Shown: positions 41,632 through 55,800 of the stretch, in pieces
How the letters are laid out: every line of letters begins with the position of its first letter
How positions within the stretch are numbered: position 1 is the stretch's first letter
Assembly: GCF_017591435.1 (NCBI RefSeq)
Contig: NC_059268.1
Coordinates: 14,375,184-14,439,183 of the forward strand
DNA length: 64,000 bases
DNA from: Portunus trituberculatus
Taxonomy: Eukaryota > Arthropoda > Malacostraca > Decapoda > Portunidae
Direction of reading: 5' to 3'
Notes under the pieces: generated by a model
Seen by the model: the letters and a program-made list of their open reading frames with translations, nothing else
The model's database searches: none
Told to the model about the DNA's origin: nothing
Program-made: the position numbers and the translations under genes

Positions 41632-41705
41632 AGTGGGTGGGCAGGTGGGTGAGTGGGTGGGTGGGTGTGTGTGTGTGCGTGTGTGTGTGTGTGTGTGTAC
41701 GCATG
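41245..41705. repeat. (CT)n, then (GT)n interrupted by (GGGT)n
   Basis: (CT)n 41245-41281. (GT)n 41583-41627 passes into GGGTGAGTGGGTGGGCAGGT-type repeats (41627-41667) and back to (GT)n. Confidence 0.9.
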
Positions 41706-42586
41706 TGTGTACTTTCTTTTTTTCTGCAGCAGTTAATGATATGTGCACGCTGCGTAAATAAGAGCACATTATTTAAGAAAGGAGTCAGTGTAATTTGTGA
41801 ATGTAATGAGCCTGAGCAGCAGGACCATTACCCAGCAGTTTGAAGACATTATTACCAGCCGCTGCTTCCAGGAAAGACACACGCGCTAGTGGAAATGGCA
41901 TGTTTTGCTTCCACAGCCATAATCACGTTGTATTGTGAGACACGAATTTCATAATTTTTCCAAGAAGAAAAGTTAATTTCAGTATAATCTTTTCCGTTAC
42001 TTTATTAGCGTGCTCCATTTCGGGTCAGTATCAGCATCTGAGAGTCAACGCATTAAATACAAAATTACAGCAAGGGAAGATTGTACACGAGTAACACGCA
42101 ATGGTAACTTACCTGTATGAAGGCAAAAATGTAAATAATCTACCATTAAAATCAAGACACTCTGGTTTTTACGAGCAATAAAGAGCGTATCCAATGATGT
42201 CGGTTAGTTAAATGGTTAGATGTTAACAGACAGGGTGCTATTATCGAGAACACGGGGAGGAGGGCGTTTCCCTTCCTCGGGGGCAAGGGGTGAGGACACA
42301 CACACCTAACATGCGGAACCTAATTTGTGTCTTCCGGGATGACTGGTGCCTTACAGAGCGTGGGCGAGCAGCGGACCCCAGTGCAGGCCTTCCGCTTTCC
42401 TCTTACCGTCTTATTCCTAAGTGATATACAAGAACTAAGGTTGTGGGCTACTTTCATATGTATTTTCCTTATGCCTGACACTAGTTAAGTTAATGTGGTC
42501 AAGGCTGGGCTGAGAGAGGCGTGAGGGAGAAAGAAGACTCAGATGGAGTGAGATGAGATGAAAGGGATGGTCAAGGCTGCGTTATC

Positions 42587-42589
<3 letters not shown>
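41706..42589. other. No supported gene
   Basis: Nothing recognised on either strand. Confidence 0.5.
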
Positions 42590-42637
<48 letters not shown>

Positions 42638-43186
42638 ATGAAACGAAAAACGAATACTTCCGTAAGAGAAACAGGAGGAGGAAGAGGAGGAGAAGGAAGA
42701 GGAGGAGGAGGAAGAGAGAGAGCGAAATAAAAACAAAAGAAGAGAAAAAAAGGATATAAACAATGAAGACAATTGCCAATAAGATATGATACGTTACAAG
42801 CTCACGCCAAAAAAGAAAAAAGAAAAGAAAAAGAAAAAAGAGAAGGCGAAGAAGAAGAGAGTACTGGAGGGAGAAGAAGATGCGGGTACTAAAACTCTCA
42901 CGAAAAAAAAAAAGAAAAAAAAAAAAAAAAAGGGGAGAAGATGAAGGAAAGGGGAGGGAAGGCTGAGACACCACATCCGCCTTCCAATAAAAACTCAGGT
43001 TCCTGGTGGTGTGGAGGGGGGAGGGGAGGGAGGGGGGAGAGGGGAGGGAGGGGATAGTCACGGCCGCTGCCTACCCCTCCTCCCTATCAACCTTCCCCCT
43101 CCCATTCCCCTCCTTACCCTTCCTTTCCCTTTTCTCACACATCTTATCATCCTATTGTATTTATCCTTAGACATCCTCCTCCTCTG

Positions 43187-43258
<72 letters not shown>
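42590..43258. repeat. (GA)n, purine tract, G-run tract and (CA)n
   Basis: (GA)n 42590-42632; A/G-rich 42660-42960; GGGG-rich 43014-43055; (CA)n 43190-43258. Minus-strand Phe/Leu/Ser frames here are low-complexity artefacts. Confidence 0.9.
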
Positions 43259-43264
<6 letters not shown>

Positions 43265-43615
43265 CTTATGACGAAAAAACACTTGTCAGTAATGCTACAA
43301 ATCCACTATGTTATCTATTCAAATTCAGACGAAAGACAGCCAGCCAGCCAGCCACCTGCACACCGCCACCTGTTCTCCCATCACTCACTTCCCGTTCCCT
43401 TCCATCCTCCACGCACTTGCTATCCACCTCATCTTCTGCGCGTCTCACTAACGTCAGACAGGTACAGGTTACAGGTGATCAATTAATGATGATCCCAGTC
43501 AGGTGCGGTCTTTTACTCCGGTTCCCATTCTTTCTACTCAGTTCTATATGTGTCGGTGGAGAGAGGAAAGAGAGGAGTGAATGGAGGCGAGAAGGGACAA
43601 AAAGAGAAGATATAT

Positions 43616-43794
43616 CATGACGTGTTTCTATTTGGTGATTTTATACAGGTTCAGAAGGTTATGTGGGGGATTAAACTAGTGAAGAATCTGCCCACTAATC
43701 TTCTGACCTCCATAGTCTCTTCTTAACGTCAATGAAATAGTCTAATCGTACATAAATCTCAAGGTAAAAACGTGTCCCAGTATTGAAGGGGTTA
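43616..43794 (+). mobile_element. TTAA MITE family M1, copy 11
   Basis: The left outer repeat is missing (starts CATGACGTGTTTCTATTTGG); the right end reads CCCAGTATTGAAGGGGTTA. Confidence 0.8.
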
Positions 43795-43938
43795 CGGGAA
43801 AAGGGAGAGTAAGGTATAAGTGCAGGAGGTGAGGAAACAGGTGAAGGGAGGTGAAAAAACACGAAGGGAAGATACTAAAGGGAAAAAAAGGAACAAGATT
43901 GTAGAGATAAAAGAATAGAACAGGCAAGCGGAGAAGCG

Positions 43939-43939
<1 letters not shown>

Positions 43940-44011
<72 letters not shown>
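43940..44011. repeat. (GT)n microsatellite
   Basis: About 36 GT units. Confidence 0.95.
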
Positions 44012-44016
<5 letters not shown>

Positions 44017-44216
44017 GTGTGTACTGCTGCGTCCGGGTGGAAGCGGCGTGAGTTGAATTGTTTTCCTGATCGTGGGTTAAATGATGCAGTTGGCGCGGCG
44101 TTCAGGATGAGTGGTAGCAACGTACTGTCTCGTTGGTTCCCATTCAGAATAGAGCAGCAGACTCCTCTCCGTATTCTGTCTGTGTCTCCTTGTGTTTCGC
44201 TTCTGTTAGGGGTCTC

Positions 44217-44484
44217 AGTTGTTGCTTCTAGTCATGCAGGGAAGGAGAACAGTGGTGATTTGAGTCAATTCATCCTTCTAATAACAAAATGAATGGAGAG
44301 AAATTAGGATCGCCGCTTCTCTTGTGCTTTTCAGTTGTTATTTCTATTTCGGGAAGGAGAACAGTAGTTATTTGAGTCAGTTTATCCTTCTAATAACAAA
44401 ATAAAAGGAGAAAAGATAATATCATCACTTCTCTTGTGTTTCTGAGATGTTATTTCTATACGGGAAGCAGAACAGTAGTGATTT
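44217..44484. repeat. ~118-bp tandem repeat, 2.3 units
   Basis: Units begin near 44217, 44336 and 44453, sharing GGGAAGGAGAACAGTRGT, TCCTTCTAATAACAAAAT and CTTCTCTTGTG. The third unit is cut off where SINE S2 sequence begins. Confidence 0.85.
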
Positions 44485-44487
44485 CTT

Positions 44488-44580
44488 ATACATGGGCTTT
44501 TCTCGGGAATTTACTGGCTAAAGGAGGTATTTTTATGTACCTTCTATCTGAAAGCCCACCCGTTTGTCCTATCTCATCTT
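44488..44580 (-). mobile_element. SINE family S2, tail fragment
   Basis: Matches the 3' part of S2, with CATGGGCTTTTCTCGGGAAT at its start and a GGAGGTA / TACCTTC hairpin, but lacks the tRNA-like head. Confidence 0.7.
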
Positions 44581-45770
44581 CTTTAACTTCTTCCCTCTTT
44601 CCACCGACACAGAGCTGAGTAGAGAGAATGGGAACCTGCGTAGAAGACGGTACCTAACTGGGATCATTATTAATTGACCACCTGTAACCTGTAACTGTCT
44701 AACGTTATTGAGACGCGCTGAAGATGAGGTGGATAGCAATTCAATTCATCCATCCACTGAAAGAAAGTAGTCTCGTCATGGGAAAAGCGCCGCGGGATGG
44801 AGGAAAGCACACATCGCAAGAACTGAGAGCCAAAATTACATCATACGCATACCATCAACATTTCTTGCCGCCGCTCCCAATCCGGCCGCGCCTCCCTAGC
44901 TGGGCCGGGACACAAAGGGGCAACACTCCACTCGTAAGGCAGTCAGTCGTCAATGTGATGTAACTCCAACTCCCTCCCCTAGCTGGTCCGGTTTTCTGGT
45001 CCGGTTTACAGACCCACCGAATCCTACATCAGAAGTTTCCCTTATTTTTCTCGCTTCGGTTCCATGTCACAGTTTTTCGTCTGGAGAAGGACGCCCGGGG
45101 ATGTGTTGGCCGCGCAGCCTTTCCCGTGAGTGTTCCGCTGCGCGACACACACACACACACACACTGAAGGGACACACTCCTTAAAACGGATAGTGCGGGA
45201 TAGTCATGGTGCCCTGAAAGGAAACACACAAAGCGGGCAGGAATCAGGATGTGTGAAGCAAAGAGGAGGGAGAGAGAGAGTAACAGGAGGGGGAAGGATA
45301 GAGGAGCAAGAGGAGGAGTAGAAGCAGGAGGAGGGGTAAGTGTGAGGGGCTGCAAAGATAGTTAAGACGCAGGTTTCCCTCGTCACTGAATGAACGTTTC
45401 ATCTTTCGTTGTGCAGCAGACAAAGGTAATGACTGCACGATTTGAATAATTGCTTCTCGCTTCCTTATGCATTTCAGTGTCCAGTGAGGGAAGGGAGACG
45501 ATAAGGAGTAACGTGGGAGTCGATAATTCACCTCCTGATAAGAATAGCGAAGCAGGAGCCACATTTTTCAGCATTCTGTTATCTTATCTGGAGTGGTTTT
45601 GACAAGCACTAGCGGAGGTTGTTTTTCAGAAGTGTTTTCTGAGTTGCAGTTATAGTCTAACGGGGAATTCTTCATCATTAACAGGAGAAAAAAAAAAAAA
45701 AAAATACACGTCCCACTGATCATATCTGTGGAATATATAAATAGTCGTGAAGAGTTTAAAGTAATAGTAT
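44581..45770. other. No supported gene
   Basis: Short (CA)n near 45147-45164 and a GGA-rich patch 45265-45335. Open frames overlap on both strands and lack domains. Confidence 0.4.
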
Positions 45771-45980
45771 TTACCCCTTCAATACTGGAACACATTTTTA
45801 CCTTGAGATTTGTGTACGATAGACCATTTTATTGACATTAGGAAGGATCCATGGAGGTTAGAAGATTAATGGCTAGAGTCTTCACTATTCTAATCCCCAT
45901 ATGAGTTTCAGAAGCTGTATAAAATCACCACACAGTAAGCAATATGGATATGGAACCGCGTCATAGCCAGTAGTATTAAA
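45771..45980 (-). mobile_element. TTAA MITE family M1, copy 12
   Basis: Left end TTTACCCCTTCAATACTGGA; right end altered after CGCGTCATAGCCAGTAGTATT. Confidence 0.8.
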
Positions 45981-46288
45981 GCCTCGTATAGCATCGATGT
46001 ATAATGCGTGACGTCTTCTATCAGTATGCAGCTTTAAATGCAAGCTGGTCAGGTGGCACTACTGCTCACCTTCACGCACCGATGTTGAGGTGATGTAAGG
46101 GCAAGTGTTGGCGGTGATTTCCTGATTTCCTGCAGTTGCCGCGCTAAGGATAAACACATCAGATTCTGTGCATCAACACGCGAGGGCGATCCCCGAGTAA
46201 CGGCACACGCAACTCCCGGAAGCATCGTCACAAATATAAAATCACGACCTTCACATCAACGTTCTCTCACATGACATAATATCTAAAG

Positions 46289-46289
<1 letters not shown>

Positions 46290-46377
<88 letters not shown>

Positions 46378-46546
46378 AACACATCCTGGTGCCAGAGGGC
46401 GTTCAGATGACCATTTAAATGCCGCGGGAGGACGCTTGCCTCCTAATGTGGGTTCGACGCACAAACACGGATTTCAGTGTGTGTCGCTGAGCATTAAATC
46501 TCGCGGTTCCATTCTCTGTCGACCTGCCTGACCCGGACACCAAGGA

Positions 46547-46607
<61 letters not shown>

Positions 46608-46877
46608 GTCCACGAATCAACACACACAGAAAGATACAACCCGATAGACACACGAAAACAAACATATACACAATCACAAAAGGAGAGATAGACAGACAGA
46701 CAGACAGACGGGCAGACAGAAAGAGGAGTAAGCAAAAACAAGACACATATTCGCATAATGTACAGGGATGCATTGGTGCACAGACAGACATACAGACAGA
46801 CAGAAAGGCAAGCAGTCAGGCAAACACACTGACAGAAACACGTGTGGAGCGTCTATCATCAGGACTGACACGGATCA

Positions 46878-46914
<37 letters not shown>
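46290..46914. repeat. (CT)n, (GA)n and (AGAC)n tracts
   Basis: (CT)n 46290-46376; (GA)n 46551-46602; (AGAC)n-like 46688-46725 and 46780-46805; (GA)n 46880-46914. Confidence 0.95.
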
Positions 46915-46918
<4 letters not shown>

Positions 46919-46958
46919 GTTTGAGATAACTACGTATAGAGCTATAGCAGAAATTACG

Positions 46959-46989
<31 letters not shown>

Positions 46990-47275
46990 GAAGCTGACAT
47001 GGGCACACAGGAAACCTTCTGAGGAACACGCGAGTAACGTTAGCAAGGCACAAGGAATGAGAAAAGGTGCAGTGTTTGTTCAATACGCACGGGTGTTGGC
47101 TCAGCACGTCTTGGTATTTACACCCAACGCCCACGTTTCTCACACTGCTGTTACGTGCTTTTCCTTCTTCTTCCTCTTCTTCTTCTTCTCGTCTTGCGTT
47201 GATGGGCTTAAGTTATCTTCCCTCATGACTTTTCTTTTCAAGCTTGTCTGGATCTTATTAAGTCATTTGGCCTCG

Positions 47276-47312
<37 letters not shown>

Positions 47313-47787
47313 GGGAATTCCCCACAATATTCTTGGTTCAGTTTGTATTTGCATCAACTAGATTCATTTTCTCTCCCTCCAGAATTAGATAGATATGTAA
47401 AAACAAGATAAATTCCGAAGTTCCCTCAGAATTTGCAAAGACAGTCCTATGAATGTTGGCTGGGGAAAGACTATCTAGGAATCTGTGGCGGAATAGTTTT
47501 AAGATTGTTTCGTCATGGGTGCTGCGTAGTTGATGAACAGTTTCCACGTCCCCTTGCATGGTGTCACGAACAATAACATTCCCTTTCCATTTAACGCTTG
47601 GCTGGCCTTGTGCTGCGTTGTACCTGTCACTTCATTAAGGTTACTAAACAGATTACCACAAGAACATATACTGTGAGATGAGACACTGGTTAATCATATT
47701 TCAAACTGCTAATAGTTTAATCAGTTACAATCCTTCGTCTCGCTATCCTTGAAAAAGACGTAACCAAACACATCACACTTTTCTTAC
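46915..47787. other. No supported gene; short (CT)n and (CA)n
   Basis: (CT)n at 46966-46988 and 47279-47294, then (CA)n to 47312. Nothing else recognised. Confidence 0.45.
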
Positions 47788-47997
47788 TTAACCCCTTCAG
47801 TACCGTGACGTATTTTCATATTCACGCTGGTTACTATTTGATTTTATATAGCTTCAGAAACGTATGTAGGTATTAAAATAGTGAAAACTTTGGCCATTAA
47901 TCTTCTGACGTCCCTAGACCCTTCCTGATTTCAATAAAATGGTATAATCTTATATAAATCTCGAGGTAAAAATGTGTTCCAGTACTAAAGGGGTTAA
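47788..47997 (+). mobile_element. TTAA MITE family M1, copy 13 (best preserved)
   Basis: Starts TTAACCCCTTCAGTACCGTG and ends CCAGTACTAAAGGGGTTAA: intact terminal inverted repeats with TTAA at both ends. Confidence 0.9.
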
Positions 47998-51351
<3,354 letters not shown>

Positions 51352-51619
51352 CTACTTGAAGTGTACGAGAAGCGCTGTCCAGCCTCCACCCATTAGCAGC
51401 GCAGGCAATTTTATTTATAGTGGTACCCATATTCGGGTCCATATCACCATCCAAGCGCATCTTTGGTGTAAGGCAATTACTTCCACCTAGAACGTGGGTA
51501 TCATGGTAACATGTAGGTAACTTTAAACCACTTGACAAATGACAAGGTTTCAAGACGGCACGTGGTGGGATTCGAACCTACGCCCGATCCCAAGCTTACC
51601 ACCTTATCCACTATGCAGG
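51352..51619 (-). mobile_element. tRNA-derived SINE family S3, copy 2
   Basis: Same body as the copy at 7130 (AATTTTATTTATAGTGGTAC, AGGTAACTTTAAACCACTTG) and a B box GGTTCGAATCCCACC on the minus strand. No flanking (CA)n here. Confidence 0.75.
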
Positions 51620-52115
51620 AGAAGGGTGCAGGGAAGGAAAAGCGGCAATATAAAAAAAATATACAGTTCTTTAAAGGTTATATTTAAAAGTACATTAAAA
51701 AGAATACAGGTACGCAATTTGTACATCACAGACATCCTCACTACTGTTTCTGCACAGCAAGGTCTTTGGTAAGGAAATCAATAACAAAACCACTCCCTGA
51801 CTTTGCTATCATAAACCTTCTCAAGAATACAACCCAGGTATATCATATAGTTTCATAAATGTAGCTAGAAAGTACAAAGATAAAATTGCAGATACTATTG
51901 AGTTAAATCTCTAAACATAAAGCAGTAATCAAGTATAGCACAACCAGAAATATATTGCAGCCTACAAACACAAAGCACAGTCAGAAGTATCATATAAACT
52001 CTAAAAATTGAAGATAAAAGATAAATTAGGATAAAATAGATGTCACTGCACTAAAAGTCTAAAAATATTGAAGTTACTTGTAATAAAACTATGAATACAT
52101 AAGTATTACCCGCAA
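51620..52115. other. 3' flank of the ANKLE1 gene
   Basis: AT-rich sequence downstream of the ANKLE1 stop (minus sense). On the minus strand several TTTATT/AATAAA-like words occur; I could not pick one polyadenylation site. Confidence 0.4.
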
Positions 52116-52601
52116 TCAGGTTCTGGCAGGCGTGAAAGGTAAGGCGATGTCACACGGCCGCAGCTGTCGCTCTCCCTCCTGCAGGAAGATGTTGAAGGAG
52201 CGGTACAAGAGGTGGGTTCCCAGCTGCTGTCTTTTTGAGTTTGTCCAGGTACTAGCGGGACCATAAAACGTTCCCTGCACGCTGTTTGACAGATTCTTGA
52301 GGCCTGTGTGAAAAATAAAACAAAAATAATCTTTAACCTCTTCAGTACCATGACATGTTTTAATACTCATTCTGCTTACTGTTTGGCAATTTTATACAGC
52401 TTCAGAAACTTATGTGGGGATTAAAATAGTGAAGACTGGAAATTAATCTTCTAATCTCCATAGACCTTTCCTAATGTCAGTAAAGTTGTCCAGTCATATC
52501 CAAAACTCATGGTAAAAATGCATCCCAGTACTGAAGGGGTTAAATGCAAAATACTAAGAATCTTACAATAAAAAAATGTTATATGGATTAAGATTAACAT
52601 G

Positions 52602-52632
<31 letters not shown>

Positions 52633-52828
52633 TATAAATTAACAGTGGCATCAAGTAACACTGTAAAGGAAGGATTACTGAAAATTTAGTGTTACAATTA
52701 CCTAAAGCGGCGATCATTGCAGCCTCCCTTGTCCACGCCTCCACAGGAATGGTGTTTTGGAAGACATGAAGCGACACAACTCCCAAGTCATCAGCCCAAA
52801 TTTCTTGAATCTTTTCAATTTTTCTGTT
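52116..52828 (-). CDS. ANKLE1 C-terminal nuclease exons 10 and 11
   Basis: Exon 10 (52828-52702) reads KIEKIQEIWADDLGVVSLHV then EAWTREAAMIAAL; exon 11 (52303-52116) reads GLKNLSNSVQGTFYG, then LGTHLLYRSFNIFLQEGERQ, LRPCDIALPF and a stop. This is the back half of the ANKLE1 nuclease, where GVVSLH and the LRP-DI ending are typical. EAWTREA carries the conserved glutamate expected for GIY-YIG metal binding (family inference). An M1 element lies in the intron between the two exons. Confidence 0.9.
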
Positions 52829-55800
52829 CTGCAAAAAGAATTCCATTACAGTATAAAAAATCATCACACAACAGTCCTGAATAACAATAACATGACAAAT
52901 TCCATGAAGGCAGCACTTGGCCAATACTGTACCATCTTCTACTCCCACACTAGTACATGGAAAATGAAGGTGCAATAAGACGGTAAACATAAATCCATCT
53001 CTACACATACAAAGACACTGTATAGAAATTGCACTGTAACTATCAACCACTTTTTTTTTTTTTTTTTTTTACCATGTGGGCTTTTCACAGGAATTTATGA
53101 GCTAAAGGAGGTACTTTTTTAGGGTACCTCCTATCTCAAAGCCCACCTGCTAGGAAACCATTGCCCCGAGTAAGGAAGCCCAACCTACACTTGGACCGTG
53201 GACAGGATTCGAACCAGTGCGCTTGGAAACCCCTTGGATCCCAAAGTACGCATGGTTCCACTGTACCACGGTGGCCATTATTCTTATTACTTGATTGTGT
53301 CTTACCTAAGCATATAAAACTGACTTTTATAAGCATTTTTACATATTAAAGTAGTAATTAGTACTGCTTTCAGAATCTCTTACCTTTTTTTTGCAGCTTC
53401 TCTGTTTTTTCATGGCATCATATAGGTGGTAATAAGGTCTGTTTCTTGAGCCCTTCCCAACATAAAAATTGATGCCACAAAACAATCCAGCTTTTCTCTC
53501 TCATTCATTGCTGGTCCCCTGTTAGAGGAGAAAAATATAAATAAGGAATGAGTTTACTTATCTAAATGTACAGGTAGTATGTAGAAGGACTGAGCTACAT
53601 TCTTATGATTTTTAACTGAAATAAATGTAAGAAACAGAAGGAATAATAGTTCAGTCTCACATCATTGGGAGGTTTTGTGTGATTCTTGGATCGAGCAGCA
53701 GGTAGTTGAAGCATGACTTGCTGGTGCCGTCTCTCCAGTGTCGAGTTGGGTCAGGCCGGGAGAAGGGAAGGCTCATCTCTTCCTCAATGGCAGTCCAGGC
53801 TTCCCAGGGAACTGAACTGGGCTGCCTCAGTAATAAGGACAAGTCTCTACAGTATTTTGGTGGTACTGCAAAAAGAGGATATGAATGATAAATATATTGG
53901 ATTTTGACAGCAAAGGTATATGCAGTGACAGTGCTCCCCAGTTTATCACAATTATCATCCAAAGACATCTGTGGAGTACTAAGATCCGTGTTATACTGAC
54001 GTTACCCCTAAAATGCCGCTTATTGTCTCTATCAACCCATAAACTGAACAATGGGGTTACTGACGTACAAGATTGATCTTTTTGAACATGGCAAGGTTTC
54101 CTCCTAAGTCTCAACAGGTGTCTCATGTATACTGTATGAGTGGAGGGAGTGATGGGTCCCGCCTCAAAGCCAAGCTTCTTCAGGTTGTCACGGAGTGTTT
54201 CAGCATTCATTGCTTTGACAGTGTCTGTTATTGGTCCAATACTATCCATACTTTTATCTGGAAATACATATGAAAACAACAAAAGTTCAATCATATCAGC
54301 AAACTGACAAAGAGATACCATTACTCATGAACTTCATATTCAAAGCTCTTATTATTATTATTGCTATTATTAATAGCATGTTTCTATGGTTATTACTACA
54401 GATGAAAGTATAGGTTAATCAAATTTAAAACATTGCAAGCACATTTGTAATTTGAAGTGTTGTTTAATAGTTGTAACTAGGAGGAATGGGCAGACCCACA
54501 TGTTCCTTGGTGAAACAGTGTATCATTTTGACATGATTTTTACAAGTTCAAGAAGTTTACAGAGATGGCAACACATAGGTGACTTACTGGTAAATATGAC
54601 ACAATGAAAGTATGTATGTAACAAATGAAAAATAAAATAACAGGCAGTCAGGCATCATGCACTGCCTGGCCAGGTGTGGTGGGGGAAGGAGTGAGGCTAC
54701 CAAGAAATCAGCTGATTGCCAATGAGTCACACACAGCTCCCCTCCATGACTTTGACCATAAATATGTTTCAATTGTACTACATAATATGGAGTGTGTGGA
54801 CATAGTGTTTCCCTAGAATATAGATATAAAAAAAGGGGACATTACAAAAAAAAGGACCAAAAAGAACCTAAAGAAAACCATATGTGTATATACTATAAGC
54901 TAAAATGAGAGTGTGTTACCTTGTGTGCAGCGGTGAGGTATACTGAGGAGAGTGAAGGGTAAGGGGAAAAGATAGTTCTTATCTGGATTCGGGATATCTC
55001 GAATGAATCCAGATAAGAACAATCTTTCTCCCCTTACCCTTGTCACTGTCCTCAGGCCATCTCTTGAATTGATTTTAAATCATTCTCATACATAAGAAAA
55101 ACTAAGACAACATTCCAGGAGATGGCATGGCCCACTCTCGGGTTAAACTGTGAAGATACACATTAAAAGAAACACACAGGAGTGTACATGAACCAAATGA
55201 CCATCAGAGAGCAGTGGAGGCTAAAGGAAGGAACAGTGTTGGTCCCAAAGGATGAAAAGAAACAAGATAGATACTACGTGCATAAAATAAAAGAAATAAG
55301 CAATACAAAAAGTACTACAGTATAGCAATAACTATCAAAGATAATGATATGAATATCTGAAACTAATGTAACAAAGAGTAGCTGTTGTCTCACTTGATGC
55401 CAGCTCCTCCAGCCCTTCCTTGAGACTATTGCCGGGTCTGTTTGAAACTCCTGATGTTCCACCAAAACTGAAAAAGAAATTAATTTCGATTTGTCACATC
55501 ACATGTGGAAAAATGCATGCACAACATGGCAGAGTAAAAATTTGAATACCTTTATAAAATCTGCTTCCTAAATACTATATTTCACACATCTTTAAGAGAA
55601 ATAGTAAAAATTGTAGTATCATTAGTTCACAAGTACTCCAAAAATACTACCTGGAAAGCACAGCCACTGTAGGGCAGCGCCTCTCAATGAAATGAATTCC
55701 TGCTTCTGTATCCTTATAGAGAAACTCTTCAGCAATACTCAGCAAAGATGGGCAAGTGCTGATCAAAGACTGCACAGGTCTTGAGTTGGTTGACTTGTGA

